From positions 1-57,379 of the forward strand of contig JAOMAZ010000006.1 of the NCBI GenBank assembly GCA_028344335.1: DNA of 57,379 nucleotides, written 5' to 3'. The notes below the pieces were generated by a model, which was not told the DNA's origin, made no database searches, and saw only the letters and a program-made list of their open reading frames with translations. Made by a program: the position numbers and the translations under genes. Below, piece by piece: positions 42,037 through 50,177 of the stretch. The stretch's first letter is position 1. The number at the start of each line of letters is the position of its first letter. Source of the stretch: Deltaproteobacteria bacterium. Its GTDB lineage: Archaea > Thermoplasmatota > Poseidoniia > Poseidoniales > Poseidoniaceae.

Positions 42037-42315
42037 ATGCCACAACCCTGGACTTCAAAACTCATCATCAAGGCTCTTGGTGTTGAGAAGTGCAATGGAA
42101 GCATGGATGCAGCTACCGAAAACCTCCCACTGGAGAAGGCTATCGAGGTAGCCAAACAAAAGGCGGGAGAAGGACACCTAACAGGTGCTGACCTCAAGGC
42201 TCAGACCAGAGAGGTCATCGGAACTTGTGTTTCGATGCGTGTTAAGGTGGATGGACTGTGGCCAAAAGAAGCATTGGAGGTAATTTCCAACGGAGATTGG
42301 AATGACCGCTTCTGA
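42037..42315 (+). CDS. rpl11: Ribosomal protein uL11, C-terminal domain only
   Basis: From ATG 42037 there are 92 residues, compared with about 160 for archaeal uL11. They align end to end with the rRNA-binding C-terminal domain: PWTSKLIIKALGVEKCNG, LEKAIEVAKQKAG, LKAQTREVIGTCVSMRVKVD and PKEALEVI. The N-terminal domain with PPLGPxLGPLGVN is absent. Only 86 nt separate it from the intact end of spt5, so there is no room for it. A GTG at 42028 would add three residues. It lies in the normal place between spt5 and rpl1. The domain kept is the one that folds the GTPase-centre rRNA; the missing one contacts elongation factors. Confidence 0.88.
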   Translation: MPQPWTSKLIIKALGVEKCNGSMDAATENLPLEKAIEVAKQKAGEGHLTGADLKAQTREVIGTCVSMRVKVDGLWPKEALEVISNGDWNDRF

Positions 42316-42335
42316 AGCCATCACGGACCGCGGGA

Positions 42336-42355
42336 GAGGTGGTGAAAGCCACTTC
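42336..42355 (+). promoter_or_regulatory. rpl1 leader hairpin, candidate L1 autoregulatory site
   Basis: GAGGTGG and CCACTTC form a 7-bp stem (one G-U pair) around the loop TGAAAG. It is flanked by GGGAG just upstream (42332-42336) and by GTGAAATA at 42369-42376 immediately before the rpl1 ATG. The GGGAG ... GTGAAATA pair resembles the L1-binding region of 23S rRNA as I recall it, and L1 is known to repress its own mRNA. AGGGGTGA also serves as Shine-Dalgarno, so part of the match may be coincidental. Confidence 0.4.
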
Positions 42356-42378
42356 GCCGACCGCAGGGGTGAAATATC

Positions 42379-43023
42379 ATGCAAACAAAAATTAGTCAAG
42401 CAATAAAAGACGCTGTTGAAGCGGCACCTAAGCGTTCTTTCGTCGAGAGTATCGACATGGCATTCACAATTCGTGATGTCGACTTGAAGAACCCAGCCAA
42501 CCGTATTCAAGAGGAAGTTCGTCTTCCTTCAGGTCGAGGCAAACAAATCTCAATCGCTATGTTTGCATCTGCTGATGCAGCAGTCAAAGCCAAAGCAGCC
42601 GGAATCGTGGTCATAGATCCATCTAGCATCGAAGAATTGGGAAGCGACAAGACCAAGGCCAAGAAAATGGCAAAGAAGTATGATTACTTTCTTTCAGAAG
42701 TTCCTCACATGGGACTCATCGGACGCTACCTCGGTGTAGTTTTAGGACCTCGTGGTAAGATGCCACGACCAGTCCCTCCAAATTTAGATCCAGCAATGAT
42801 TGCAAAGGGTCTTGAGAGCACCGTTATGGTTCGTAGCCGTGATAGAATAACCTTCCACACTTCAATTGGCACTCTCAGCCAGACTGAAGATGAGTTGATT
42901 GAGAACGCTATGACCGTCTGGACTCGTGTTATCACTAAGTTAGAACGTGGTGCAGGAAACATTCGTTCGCTCCATATCAAGACCACAATGGGTCCATCGC
43001 ACAAGGTGGAGGTGATTTTCTGA
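42379..43023 (+). CDS. rpl1: Ribosomal protein uL1
   Basis: A 214-residue protein of the large-subunit L1 stalk that also regulates its operon in many Archaea. FVESIDMAFTIRDVDLKNPA, RLPSGRGKQISIAMFAS, the second-domain YFLSEVPHMGLIGRYLGVVLGP, RGKMPRPVPPNLDP and the end LHIKTTMGPSHKVEV are family hallmarks. It has the length typical for Archaea. Its stop codon overlaps the presumed AUU start of rpl10, and a strong SD for that gene lies inside its last codons. Confidence 0.97.
   Translation: MQTKISQAIKDAVEAAPKRSFVESIDMAFTIRDVDLKNPANRIQEEVRLPSGRGKQISIAMFASADAAVKAKAAGIVVIDPSSIEELGSDKTKAKKMAKKYDYFLSEVPHMGLIGRYLGVVLGPRGKMPRPVPPNLDPAMIAKGLESTVMVRSRDRITFHTSIGTLSQTEDELIENAMTVWTRVITKLERGAGNIRSLHIKTTMGPSHKVEVIF
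43008..43015 (+). promoter_or_regulatory. Strong Shine-Dalgarno deciding an AUU start for rpl10
   Basis: GGAGGTGA inside the last codons of rpl1, 7 nt before ATT at 43023. It is a near-perfect match to the anti-SD and has no other gene to serve. No ATG, GTG or TTG is in frame before ATG 43134, so it supports initiation at ATT (or CTG at 43020). Confidence 0.65.
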
Positions 43024-44036
43024 TTCCAAAGGTATCACCATGGAAGAAAGATACTGTTGCAGACCTGAAGGAACTAATTCAGGGTGGCAGCACACTAGGA
43101 GTCATCGATATTCACGGAGTTCCTGCTGGAGCAATGTTGGGAATGCGTAAGGATCTTCGCCAGACCATGGGTATTCAAGTCGCAAAGAAGCGCTTGATGC
43201 GTCGCGCTTGGACAGAGTCTGGATTTATTGAAGAAGACCTTGAAGCTCTCTTCGATGGCGCAGTCCAACCTGCAATCATCAGTGCGGCTGATATGAACAG
43301 TTTTGATTTATTCAGGGAATTAAAGAAGACCGAAGCCGGCCGTGCTGCTAAACCAGGAGACTTTGCACCTCACGACATTGTCGTCGAGAAGCAGGATACA
43401 GGCATGCCTCCAGGACCGATAGTTGGAGAATTGAACTCTGTCGGAATACCTGCAAAAATCATGGGCGGTAGCGTCCACATCCAAAAGAAATTGACTGTTC
43501 TAAAAGAAGGCGAAGAATTCGAGGGAGACCTTGGAATGCTTCTTTCTAAGATTGGTATTAACCCAATTGTTACTGGCCTACGTTTATGCGGTACCCTTGA
43601 AGATGGTACAGTCTTCAATCCAAAGGTTTTGGATATCGATATCGAACAGTTCGAGAGCGATCTCATCGGAACAATGGCTGGTGCTTTCAACCTCGCCTGC
43701 AACATCAGGTGGTTCACAACTCAAACTACACCAACACTAATCTCCAAGGCGAGCAGCGAGGCACTAAGCGTCGCTCTCGAAGCAGGAATTGCAACCAGCA
43801 AGACCCTGCCCTTGTTGATATCCCGTGCAAACGCCCATGCCTTGGGCGTTGCTGGACTACTCGACTCCGATGCTATGGATGACGACCTGCGCTCATTATT
43901 GGGTGCAGCTGTCGAAGCAGCAAGCGCTGCTGCGGCCGTCGCCGAGACAACTGAGGAAGCCCCTGCCGAGGCTGACGAAGAAGAGGAGGAAGAGGAGGAT
44001 GCCGAGTTCGAAGGACTTGGTAACCTATTCGGCTAA
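43023..44036 (+). CDS. rpl10: Ribosomal protein uL10 (P0), apparent AUU start
   Basis: Read from ATT 43023, the protein has 337 residues and begins (M)PKVSPWKKDTVADLKELI, which aligns position by position with archaeal uL10 N-termini (MAHVAxWKK). IDIHGVPAGAMLGMRKDLRQ is the conserved rRNA-binding strand. The first canonical codon in frame, ATG 43134, would delete 37 conserved residues. VGIPAKIMGG, the central insertion, an Ala-rich helix and the acidic C-terminus ending EFEGLGNLFG are typical. uL10 anchors P1 dimers at the stalk base. The start overlaps the rpl1 stop by one base. Confidence 0.93.
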   Translation: MPKVSPWKKDTVADLKELIQGGSTLGVIDIHGVPAGAMLGMRKDLRQTMGIQVAKKRLMRRAWTESGFIEEDLEALFDGAVQPAIISAADMNSFDLFRELKKTEAGRAAKPGDFAPHDIVVEKQDTGMPPGPIVGELNSVGIPAKIMGGSVHIQKKLTVLKEGEEFEGDLGMLLSKIGINPIVTGLRLCGTLEDGTVFNPKVLDIDIEQFESDLIGTMAGAFNLACNIRWFTTQTTPTLISKASSEALSVALEAGIATSKTLPLLISRANAHALGVAGLLDSDAMDDDLRSLLGAAVEAASAAAAVAETTEEAPAEADEEEEEEEDAEFEGLGNLFG

Positions 44037-44062
44037 ATAAATAAAAAATGAGGTGAATATGA

Positions 44063-44356
44063 ATGGAGTACGTATATGCTGCAATGTTGTTGCACTCTGC
44101 TGAGAAAAACATCGATGAGGACGCTGTTAGTGCCATACTTGGCGCTGCTGGTGTCGAAGCTGACAATGGCCGTGTAAAGGCACTTGTCGCTTCGCTTGAT
44201 GGCGTTGACATCGCTGATGCGATGGCAACTGCTGTTGCTGCCCCTGCCGCTGCTGCCCCCGCTGCCGCTGCTTCTGCCCCAGTTGAGGCAGAAGAAGAGG
44301 AAGAGGAAGAGGACGCTGGCGCAGGCTTCGAGGGACTCGGATCCCTGTTTGGCTGA
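44063..44356 (+). CDS. rpl12: Ribosomal protein P1 (archaeal L12)
   Basis: A 97-residue acidic stalk protein. The dimerisation domain [20 protein letters not shown] is followed by a long Ala-rich hinge and an acidic tail ending FEGLGSLFG, the elongation-factor-binding peptide shared with the uL10 end. AGGTGA precedes ATG 44063. It closes the stalk operon. Confidence 0.97.
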   Translation: MEYVYAAMLLHSAEKNIDEDAVSAILGAAGVEADNGRVKALVASLDGVDIADAMATAVAAPAAAAPAAAASAPVEAEEEEEEEDAGAGFEGLGSLFG

Positions 44357-44373
44357 ACGCAACATCAAACGCA

Positions 44374-44407
44374 CAGGCAACTGCCTGGTTGATTCCCACG
44401 ATGTGGG
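44374..44407 (+). other. Two tandem hairpins after rpl12
   Basis: CAGGCA-AC-TGCCTG (44374-44387) and CCCAC-GAT-GTGGG (44395-44407) are two perfect short inverted repeats directly downstream of the rpl12 stop. They lack a following T-run, so a processing or stability element fits better than a terminator. The rest of the spacer to 44530 has no ORF I can support. It includes a longer possible stem, GGTGCG (44421) with CGCACC (44469), followed by AGAACA. Confidence 0.45.
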
Positions 44408-44530
44408 TTCAGCGAAAGCAGGTGCGCGCGTTATGCTGTAAGCTAGTTGGGCAACCTCACCATAGGTTCGCACCAGAACACAGTTTGTTTCCACACTGCT
44501 TAGAAGCACATTCAGTGTGCAAGGAAAACA

Positions 44531-45076
44531 GTGGCTCGAAAGAAAGTCCGTGGTGTATTAGAAATCGCCACTTGTATTCCACCGGCAGGGCTTGTTAGAG
44601 CACTGCGAGAGTTGGTCCAAGAAGCCGCTTGGAAATTTGAAAGAAAGGAAGGCAGCCGGATGGTTGACCGTTTTGCTATTATCATGCCATTGACCACTTC
44701 TGCAAGGAGCATTGGCGTCAATATCCTATCCGGCCCTTACAAAGGACTTCAATTCACAGCATGGTCACACATAGAGGGTAGTTCAGGAGCTATCCATAAA
44801 GTAGAATGGAGAGTTCCAAAACAAATGGACCCAAGAGATTTTCACATTATTGTCAGACATTGGGTAGTCAAATTACCACGTGCGCCATGGAAATGGACCT
44901 TTAGAGAACGCTCTAGACTTGGCTATCTTTTGCCCACATATCGTCGTTCAAAACGTTCTTTCACATCTTTGGGGATCCCAACGAATAAGGGTGATTGGCC
45001 TGAATCTGGGAAAGAATTAGGCAATTGGCCACCTGAAGAAATGCATACAAAGCCTACTTTTTTTGAAGAAGAATAA
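44531..45076 (+). CDS. Hypothetical basic protein
   Basis: A 181-residue protein from GTG 44531. It is rich in Arg, Lys and Trp. It opens with RKKVRGVLEIATCIPPAGLV and has a beta-rich middle (DRFAIIMPLTTSARSIGVNI, FTAWSHIEGSSG) and a very basic APWKWTFRERSRLGYLLPTY segment. No membrane helix, metal motif or known family. The composition is compatible with an RNA-associated role next to ribosomal genes, but this is only a guess. It begins 174 nt after rpl12 and may be separately expressed. Confidence 0.6.
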   Translation: MARKKVRGVLEIATCIPPAGLVRALRELVQEAAWKFERKEGSRMVDRFAIIMPLTTSARSIGVNILSGPYKGLQFTAWSHIEGSSGAIHKVEWRVPKQMDPRDFHIIVRHWVVKLPRAPWKWTFRERSRLGYLLPTYRRSKRSFTSLGIPTNKGDWPESGKELGNWPPEEMHTKPTFFEEE

Positions 45077-45128
45077 CACCGTCACTTAAGCGAAAGGCAC
45101 TCATACTCCCTTCGACTCCCCGAGGCTA

Positions 45129-45818
45129 ATGGATTTCCAAAAGTATACTTCAAATCCGCTGTTCATGACTAATGCAGCCTTTATTGTAGTTTTCATGCTA
45201 GTATTCCCAGGATATTTCGCCTATACGGCTGGCGGGGATGGTTCAAAGTTAGTTGATCCACTTTCTGAATCAGGAAGTTGGATGGTTTCATTCGCAGAAA
45301 GTGAAACCGAATACTCAGAAGATATGATTCTTGGAGATGGAGATTCAGAAGAAACTCTGTACCTTGTTGAAGTAGAGGAATTTCATAATATAGCAAAAGT
45401 GGAAATAAGCCTTGCTTGCCAAGATAACGATGACCCTGGTCCTGGATTTACTGACCGAGTTAGTGCCTCTACCGACTTATCTTCGATTACTGGAATGCCT
45501 GATGACCAATCAGACCAAAGCGCCTGTGGTGGAGGGGGCGGAGGCGGAGGCGGTGTAGCCATCAATTTTGTTTGGAATTTTGTAGATAATTATGATGGAT
45601 TAGAATATGTGGCAGAAGACCTTTCTATGAACGATATCCGCGCTCAATGGTCCGATAATGGGAGCGGCCGTGGAGATTGGTCAACAACAGTTGAAATGGA
45701 GATAAACTCGCCCGGACCAGGACCAATTGGTGGAGCTGTGGATGATAGCGAGGAAGTCACAATAACATGGAAAATCACAACTTTTAAACTCGTGATAATG
45801 TCGCATGAAGAGTCATAA
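45129..45818 (+). CDS. Hypothetical membrane-anchored extracytoplasmic protein
   Basis: A 229-residue protein with one N-terminal hydrophobic helix (NAAFIVVFMLVFPGYFAYTA) and no cleavage site that I can name, so the rest is likely outside. It contains an acidic beta-rich region, two cysteines (SLACQD and SACGG), a run of nine glycines near residue 134, and a second beta region ending KITTFKLVIMSH. It is convergent with the phosphohexomutase gene, with a 2-nt gap. No recognised family. Confidence 0.6.
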   Translation: MDFQKYTSNPLFMTNAAFIVVFMLVFPGYFAYTAGGDGSKLVDPLSESGSWMVSFAESETEYSEDMILGDGDSEETLYLVEVEEFHNIAKVEISLACQDNDDPGPGFTDRVSASTDLSSITGMPDDQSDQSACGGGGGGGGGVAINFVWNFVDNYDGLEYVAEDLSMNDIRAQWSDNGSGRGDWSTTVEMEINSPGPGPIGGAVDDSEEVTITWKITTFKLVIMSHEES

Positions 45819-45820
45819 AC

Positions 45821-47248
45821 TTAGGCTTCTGATAGCAACTTAGTCAGGTCGATATGCGACCCTGCTAACTCTTCCACCTTTTGCATAATGATAACCAGTG
45901 ATTCTTCATCGATGGCTTCCGCTCGCATCACCAATACCTCTTCCGTATTGGACCGGCGACAGAGATACCAGCCGATGTAATGCCCATCATCATTGAGGAA
46001 TCGGGCTCTAACCCCATCTACTGTGATGCACTCCAATCCATCGCCCCTCAAAGATTCTTCAACTGCTGAAACTACTCCTTCCTTGTCTTCTTCTGCACAT
46101 GGAACTTTGACTTCACCTGTAGTAGGAAGACCGGGGACCATTCTATCGAGTACTTGACCAAAAGTACCATTGCCGATATTTGCAACTTCACAAAGAAGCC
46201 TTGCTGTATTGTATAATGAATCATCAAAGCCATACCAACCGGCATCGGCAAGGAAAATGTGCCCACTCATCTCAGCAGCAATGACTGTCTCAGGATGTTG
46301 TGCCAAGTGTGCCTTCATGAATGAGTGTCCGGTTCTTGCCATCACGGGAATGCCACCAAGAGCGATTATTGCATTCTCAACCGACATTGAGCACTTCACA
46401 TCATAAACAACTGAACGTGCTTCTTCACTTTCTTCACTGCGCTTAGCAAGAATCGATTCTGCGATAAAGGGGATTAAGCGGTCTGGATGGATGAAGCGGC
46501 CAGTCTCATCAACAACTCCGATTCTATCTCCATCTCCATCAATACCAATTCCAAGTTCAGCACCGACTTCTAGTACTTTTGCAGCAAGGTCAACCATATT
46601 GGCTGGGCGCGTAGGGTCTGCAGGGTGATTAGGTTCCGCAGCATCCCAATTTGTGTACAGAGTTGTTGCCTCTACATCAAGTCTTGAAAGCAACCTTTCC
46701 ATGAATGGGCCCGCTACTGCATTGCCACAATCGACTACTACTTTGACTGGGCGAGACGGCTTTCCTGCGGATTCTAAAATGTTAGATATCCAGTTTTCTT
46801 CATGAAGAGTCTCGACAATCGAGCCTTCACCATTATTGAATTCACCAGCTAGGAATACTTCCTTCAATTCTTGAATTCCTTCTCCTGCCAAGGGCAGGTT
46901 GCCTCTACAGATTTTGAATCCATTATGAGTGGGCATCGGTAAATGGCTAGCAGTGACCATGCAACCGCCACCAACAGGTAAATTCCACACTGAATGATAA
47001 AGGCCACCAGTAGGGAGGATTCCCAAATCGAATACCTTCACTCCTGATTCGCTCAATCCCTTCATCAAGGCAGCTGCATATCCAGGTGAGGTATCACGAA
47101 TATCGCGTGCAACTGCAAAAGCCTCCAATTCAAGATAGGTTGCAAGAGCACGACCAAGGCGTTCTGCAAACTCTTCGCTCAAGTCAGTTCCTGAAAGACC
47201 ACGGATGTCATAAGCCTTGAAACAATGAAGCGGCCAATCACTCGTCAT
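45821..47248 (-). CDS. Phosphomannomutase/phosphoglucomutase
   Basis: A 475-residue alpha-D-phosphohexomutase. The catalytic phosphoserine loop is TASHLPMPTHNGFK near residue 100, a variant of the usual TASHNP. The metal loop GIDGDGDRIGVVD lies near 242, the sugar-binding AEMSGHIFL near 327, and the phosphate-binding domain is C-terminal. It interconverts hexose 1- and 6-phosphates, feeding nucleotide-sugar synthesis for surface glycans. The start at ATG 47248 is preferred over GTG 47260. Substrate choice (mannose or glucose) cannot be settled from sequence. Confidence 0.9.
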   Translation of the reverse strand: MTSDWPLHCFKAYDIRGLSGTDLSEEFAERLGRALATYLELEAFAVARDIRDTSPGYAAALMKGLSESGVKVFDLGILPTGGLYHSVWNLPVGGGCMVTASHLPMPTHNGFKICRGNLPLAGEGIQELKEVFLAGEFNNGEGSIVETLHEENWISNILESAGKPSRPVKVVVDCGNAVAGPFMERLLSRLDVEATTLYTNWDAAEPNHPADPTRPANMVDLAAKVLEVGAELGIGIDGDGDRIGVVDETGRFIHPDRLIPFIAESILAKRSEESEEARSVVYDVKCSMSVENAIIALGGIPVMARTGHSFMKAHLAQHPETVIAAEMSGHIFLADAGWYGFDDSLYNTARLLCEVANIGNGTFGQVLDRMVPGLPTTGEVKVPCAEEDKEGVVSAVEESLRGDGLECITVDGVRARFLNDDGHYIGWYLCRRSNTEEVLVMRAEAIDEESLVIIMQKVEELAGSHIDLTKLLSEA

Positions 47249-47343
47249 GTTCTGCGCCACCCGTCATTCTGTTTCAAGGACACTGTCAAGTGGTTTTCAC
47301 TTTTCGACTCTCTGTTGGACTTTGAACAAATCATTTGCTAGAA

Positions 47344-47526
47344 TTATTTTCTCAACCAAGCAACTACAAACAATCCAATACTCAAGAATACAAACCACTC
47401 AAGAAGTAAGTCTTGCCAAACTGACACTGCTGTTATTGCAGTAAAAGTTGGTACAGTGTAGAGAAGTAATTTTGGCCAAGTCAACAAGCCCTTTGGAACT
47501 TCATCGATATAGGGAGAGCCTGGCAT
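47344..47526 (-). CDS. Small membrane protein
   Basis: A 60-residue protein with two hydrophobic segments (LLLYTVPTFTAITAVSVW and LLEWFVFLSIGLFVVAWL), starting at ATG 47526 just past the RidA stop. The position at the end of the ridA transcript supports it. No family recognised. Confidence 0.5.
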   Translation of the reverse strand: MPGSPYIDEVPKGLLTWPKLLLYTVPTFTAITAVSVWQDLLLEWFVFLSIGLFVVAWLRK

Positions 47527-47528
47527 AT

Positions 47529-47912
47529 TCACTCACAACAATTTGAATCAACGGCTTGGACTACAATTTCCACCTTTGCAGCAGCGGGTAATGCTGCGGC
47601 CTCAAAGGCAGCTCTTGCTGGAGCGATTGCAACACCCTCTAGCCATGTAGCATAGACATCGTTCATGGCTGCGAAATCATTGATATCATCGAGAAGAACT
47701 TGAACAAAGCAAGCATCACCTTTGCTCAAACCAGCAGCAGCCAGCAGCGCATCGACCTTCTTGAGGCTAGCTTTTGTTTGCGATTTAATGTCATCACCAG
47801 CCTCGGGAGCAATTTGACCAGATAACCACAAAACCCCATTTGATTTCACTGCTGGACTATATGGTCCATAGACCGTTGCGCCTTCAACTTCGACTCTTTC
47901 CTTGTCCGCCAT
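47529..47912 (-). CDS. RidA family protein (reactive intermediate deaminase)
   Basis: A 127-residue protein with the RidA/YjgF pattern: GPYSPAVKSNGVLWLSGQIA near the N-terminus, VQVLLDDINDFAAMNDVYAT, APARAAFEAAALPAAAKVEI (the conserved Arg of the active site) and VQAVDS at the end. These trimeric proteins hydrolyse enamine or imine intermediates such as 2-aminoacrylate. ATG 47912 is used. It is divergent from the DUF354 gene. Confidence 0.93.
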   Translation of the reverse strand: MADKERVEVEGATVYGPYSPAVKSNGVLWLSGQIAPEAGDDIKSQTKASLKKVDALLAAAGLSKGDACFVQVLLDDINDFAAMNDVYATWLEGVAIAPARAAFEAAALPAAAKVEIVVQAVDSNCCE

Positions 47913-47964
47913 GACACTGCGAAGCAAGGTTGCTGTTTAATGTCAGGCCTTTTGTCGGCAATAT

Positions 47965-48927
47965 GTGAAAGTACCAACATGTTGGGTCCTTGACCATCCA
48001 GCCCATGTTCAAATCCTTGCAGGATTCATCCGTGGAGGAAGTACTTCAGACATCATCATCGCTTGTGAACGCCAAGAAGTAGCCCAACTTTTGGATGCCT
48101 CCGAAGGAATCATACCGCGTCGAAGAATGATTTGGGTCCCTAGGCCGGTTGGTCGAGTAAAAGAAATCAAGGCGGGTAAGAGATTGTTGAAAGTTGTCAA
48201 GGAATTGAAAGGATGTAAAATCCAACGTATAGTTGTCATTGGCGCAGCAGTGGAATTATGGGCAGCAAAGAAAGTTGGCATAACTGAGCGCTGGTACATT
48301 AGTGATACTGAAGTCAACCACCTTGCACACTCATTGGCTTTGAGGCATGCAACACAGGCGCTCTTACCCCAACATTGGGATCAGGATTTAGATAACCACT
48401 TTCTTTCAAAGTTCAAAGGCAAAGTTAGCAGATATGATGGCCTACATGGGCACATCCACCTCCAGCCAGGACTTCGTCCAACCCAAGTATCAAACCCACC
48501 AAGGATTTTGCTCAGACGCTTACAAGGAGGAGGAATTCATGATGATGACGAAATCTTAGCAATCCCAGATTCTTTATTGGAAGGAGTCGAGGTGACCACT
48601 GCAGATGAAAATGAAGTAGGATCACCGTGGAACCTACCATCTTCCCTGAAATCATATGATGGTGTCATCACCCAAAGTGTAACCCTTGCAAGCGAAGCGG
48701 CCATCCAAGGCGTGCCGACATTGTTGCTGACTAAAGCAAAGCGCGGATTCTTGAACGAATTACAAAAAATGGGCTTACCATTACATATCGAAAATGGTGA
48801 AACTATTGAGGAATCACATCTTGAATGGCTGACAGGACTGCATTTAACAGATACTATCGACTCCAAAAAATGGCCAAAAACTCGTCATCAATGGTCAAAG
48901 ATATTCGGCGATTATTTCCAACTTTGA
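47965..48927 (+). CDS. DUF354 family protein (glycosyltransferase-like fold)
   Basis: A 320-residue protein. The start VPTCWVLDHPAHVQILAGFI is the DUF354 signature (usually DLDHPAHVHFF). GAAVELWAAKKVGI, YISDTEVNHLAHSL and YDGLHGHIHLQPGLRP are further family segments, and the C-terminal half has VITQSVTLASEAAIQGVPTL, resembling the donor-binding loop of UDP-GlcNAc 2-epimerases and MurG-like enzymes. It is probably involved in surface glycan synthesis. The start is GTG 47965. Confidence 0.8.
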   Translation: MKVPTCWVLDHPAHVQILAGFIRGGSTSDIIIACERQEVAQLLDASEGIIPRRRMIWVPRPVGRVKEIKAGKRLLKVVKELKGCKIQRIVVIGAAVELWAAKKVGITERWYISDTEVNHLAHSLALRHATQALLPQHWDQDLDNHFLSKFKGKVSRYDGLHGHIHLQPGLRPTQVSNPPRILLRRLQGGGIHDDDEILAIPDSLLEGVEVTTADENEVGSPWNLPSSLKSYDGVITQSVTLASEAAIQGVPTLLLTKAKRGFLNELQKMGLPLHIENGETIEESHLEWLTGLHLTDTIDSKKWPKTRHQWSKIFGDYFQL

Positions 48928-48937
48928 AGAGCCCAAA

Positions 48938-49390
48938 TCAGGTTAACATACTAACAACTTCATGATGGTCAAAGGCCCAACATTCTGCTGGTAATCCAAG
49001 ACATTCATCGAGGTCAAACCAAGCAGCATCTACAGCATCATCTCCTGCAATGGGTTCGGCATTTGCACTGACTAAGTAGACGATTGTTACCACATGTTTA
49101 CGAGGGTCTCTAGCAGGGTCTCCGCGTACACATAGAACTTCAACTACCTCGCCAACAATGCCGCATTCTTCCTTTAATTCACGAATAGCAGCATCTTCAG
49201 GGTCCTCATTATAATCAACAAAACCACCAGGTAGTGCTAATTTCCCTTTTGATGGTTCCATCCCTCTAGTTATCAGTAAAACTTGCAATTTCCCATTTAC
49301 TACTCTTGTGCAAGCAGAATCAGCAGCCAGTGAAGGGTTGCGATAACCATCAGCAGCAGGACTTGGTAAAGGTCGTCCAAATTCATCCAC
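48938..49390 (-). CDS. Nudix hydrolase
   Basis: A 150-residue protein with a complete Nudix box, GGFVDYNEDPEDAAIRELKEECG, in which the Gly, the RELKEE acidic cluster and the following Gly fit the consensus. It hydrolyses nucleoside diphosphates linked to another group; the ADP-ribose or dinucleotide type is suggested by overall length only. It follows uppS by 3 nt on the same strand. Confidence 0.92.
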   Translation of the reverse strand: MDEFGRPLPSPAADGYRNPSLAADSACTRVVNGKLQVLLITRGMEPSKGKLALPGGFVDYNEDPEDAAIRELKEECGIVGEVVEVLCVRGDPARDPRKHVVTIVYLVSANAEPIAGDDAVDAAWFDLDECLGLPAECWAFDHHEVVSMLT

Positions 49391-49393
49391 TAA

Positions 49394-50173
49394 TTACTCA
49401 CCGAACCTACGTCTCCTAAGTTGATAATCATTAACAGCCTTGAGGAAATCACGGCGTGAAAATGAAGGCCAGAACACATCGCTGAAATATAATTCAGAAT
49501 AGGCACTTTGCCAAAGTAAGAAATTTGAAATTCTTTCTTCCCCACTTGTTCGAATAACTAAGTCGGGGTCAGGCATATGACTAGTCCACAAGCGTTTGCT
49601 GACCGCGGTTTCATCGATATCTTCCAATGAGATATCTCCATCTGCATGATCCTTTGCTAATTGGCGAATAGCTCGAACAATTTCCTCTCTACCCCCATAT
49701 GCAAGGCATACTGTGAAGGTGAAATTATCATAATCTTCAGTGGCTCTTTCGGCATTGTCAATAGCATCGTTAACTCTTTTTGGAAGTAATTCACGGCGTC
49801 CAATAATCTGGACTTTAACTCCGTTTTCGTGAATTTTAGAATCTTCGGCTATTTCGTTTAGCCCTTCAACATACAAATCATATAGGCCCTTCAATTCTTT
49901 TTTTGTTCTACTTGAAAGGTTCTCAGTAGACAATGCATAGACCGTCATATATTCGATTCCAAGTTCTAAAACCCAGTCCATGACATTCTTCAAAACTTGT
50001 TTTCCTTTGCGGTGGCCGGTTTGAGTATTCATCGCCTTGCTCCAAGCGAAGCGGCGGTTTCCGTCCATGATGAAGGCGATATGTTGGGGTAGAGTTAGTT
50101 TGCGAACATCCTCTTCAAGGCGGGCTTCAATGCGCGCCCCGAGGACTTCACCAACCTTCTCACTCAGGCCCAT
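49394..50173 (-). CDS. uppS: cis-Prenyltransferase (undecaprenyl diphosphate synthase family)
   Basis: A 259-residue enzyme that extends prenyl diphosphates in cis for the glycan carrier lipid. HIAFIMDGNRRFAWSKAM carries the catalytic Asp, GHRKGKQVLKNVMDWVLELG follows, VYALSTENLSSRTKKE is conserved, and VIRTSGEERISNFLLWQSAY with ELYFSDVFWPSF holds the substrate-binding residues. In Archaea the product carries sugars for N-glycosylation. A structured stem-loop immediately upstream may be its leader. Confidence 0.95.
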   Translation of the reverse strand: MGLSEKVGEVLGARIEARLEEDVRKLTLPQHIAFIMDGNRRFAWSKAMNTQTGHRKGKQVLKNVMDWVLELGIEYMTVYALSTENLSSRTKKELKGLYDLYVEGLNEIAEDSKIHENGVKVQIIGRRELLPKRVNDAIDNAERATEDYDNFTFTVCLAYGGREEIVRAIRQLAKDHADGDISLEDIDETAVSKRLWTSHMPDPDLVIRTSGEERISNFLLWQSAYSELYFSDVFWPSFSRRDFLKAVNDYQLRRRRFGE

Positions 50174-50177
50174 TTAG

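Noticed and set aside
43134-44036. uL10 starting at ATG 43134
   Set aside because: It would remove 37 conserved residues and leave the strong SD unused.
44421-44480. Possible H/ACA guide RNA
   Set aside because: There is a stem and an ACA at 44478-44480, but I could not place a convincing kink-turn or guide pocket, so it is kept only as part of a finding.
45383-45565. Minus-strand ORF with a run of prolines
   Set aside because: It is the complement of the nine-glycine run in the gene at 45129.
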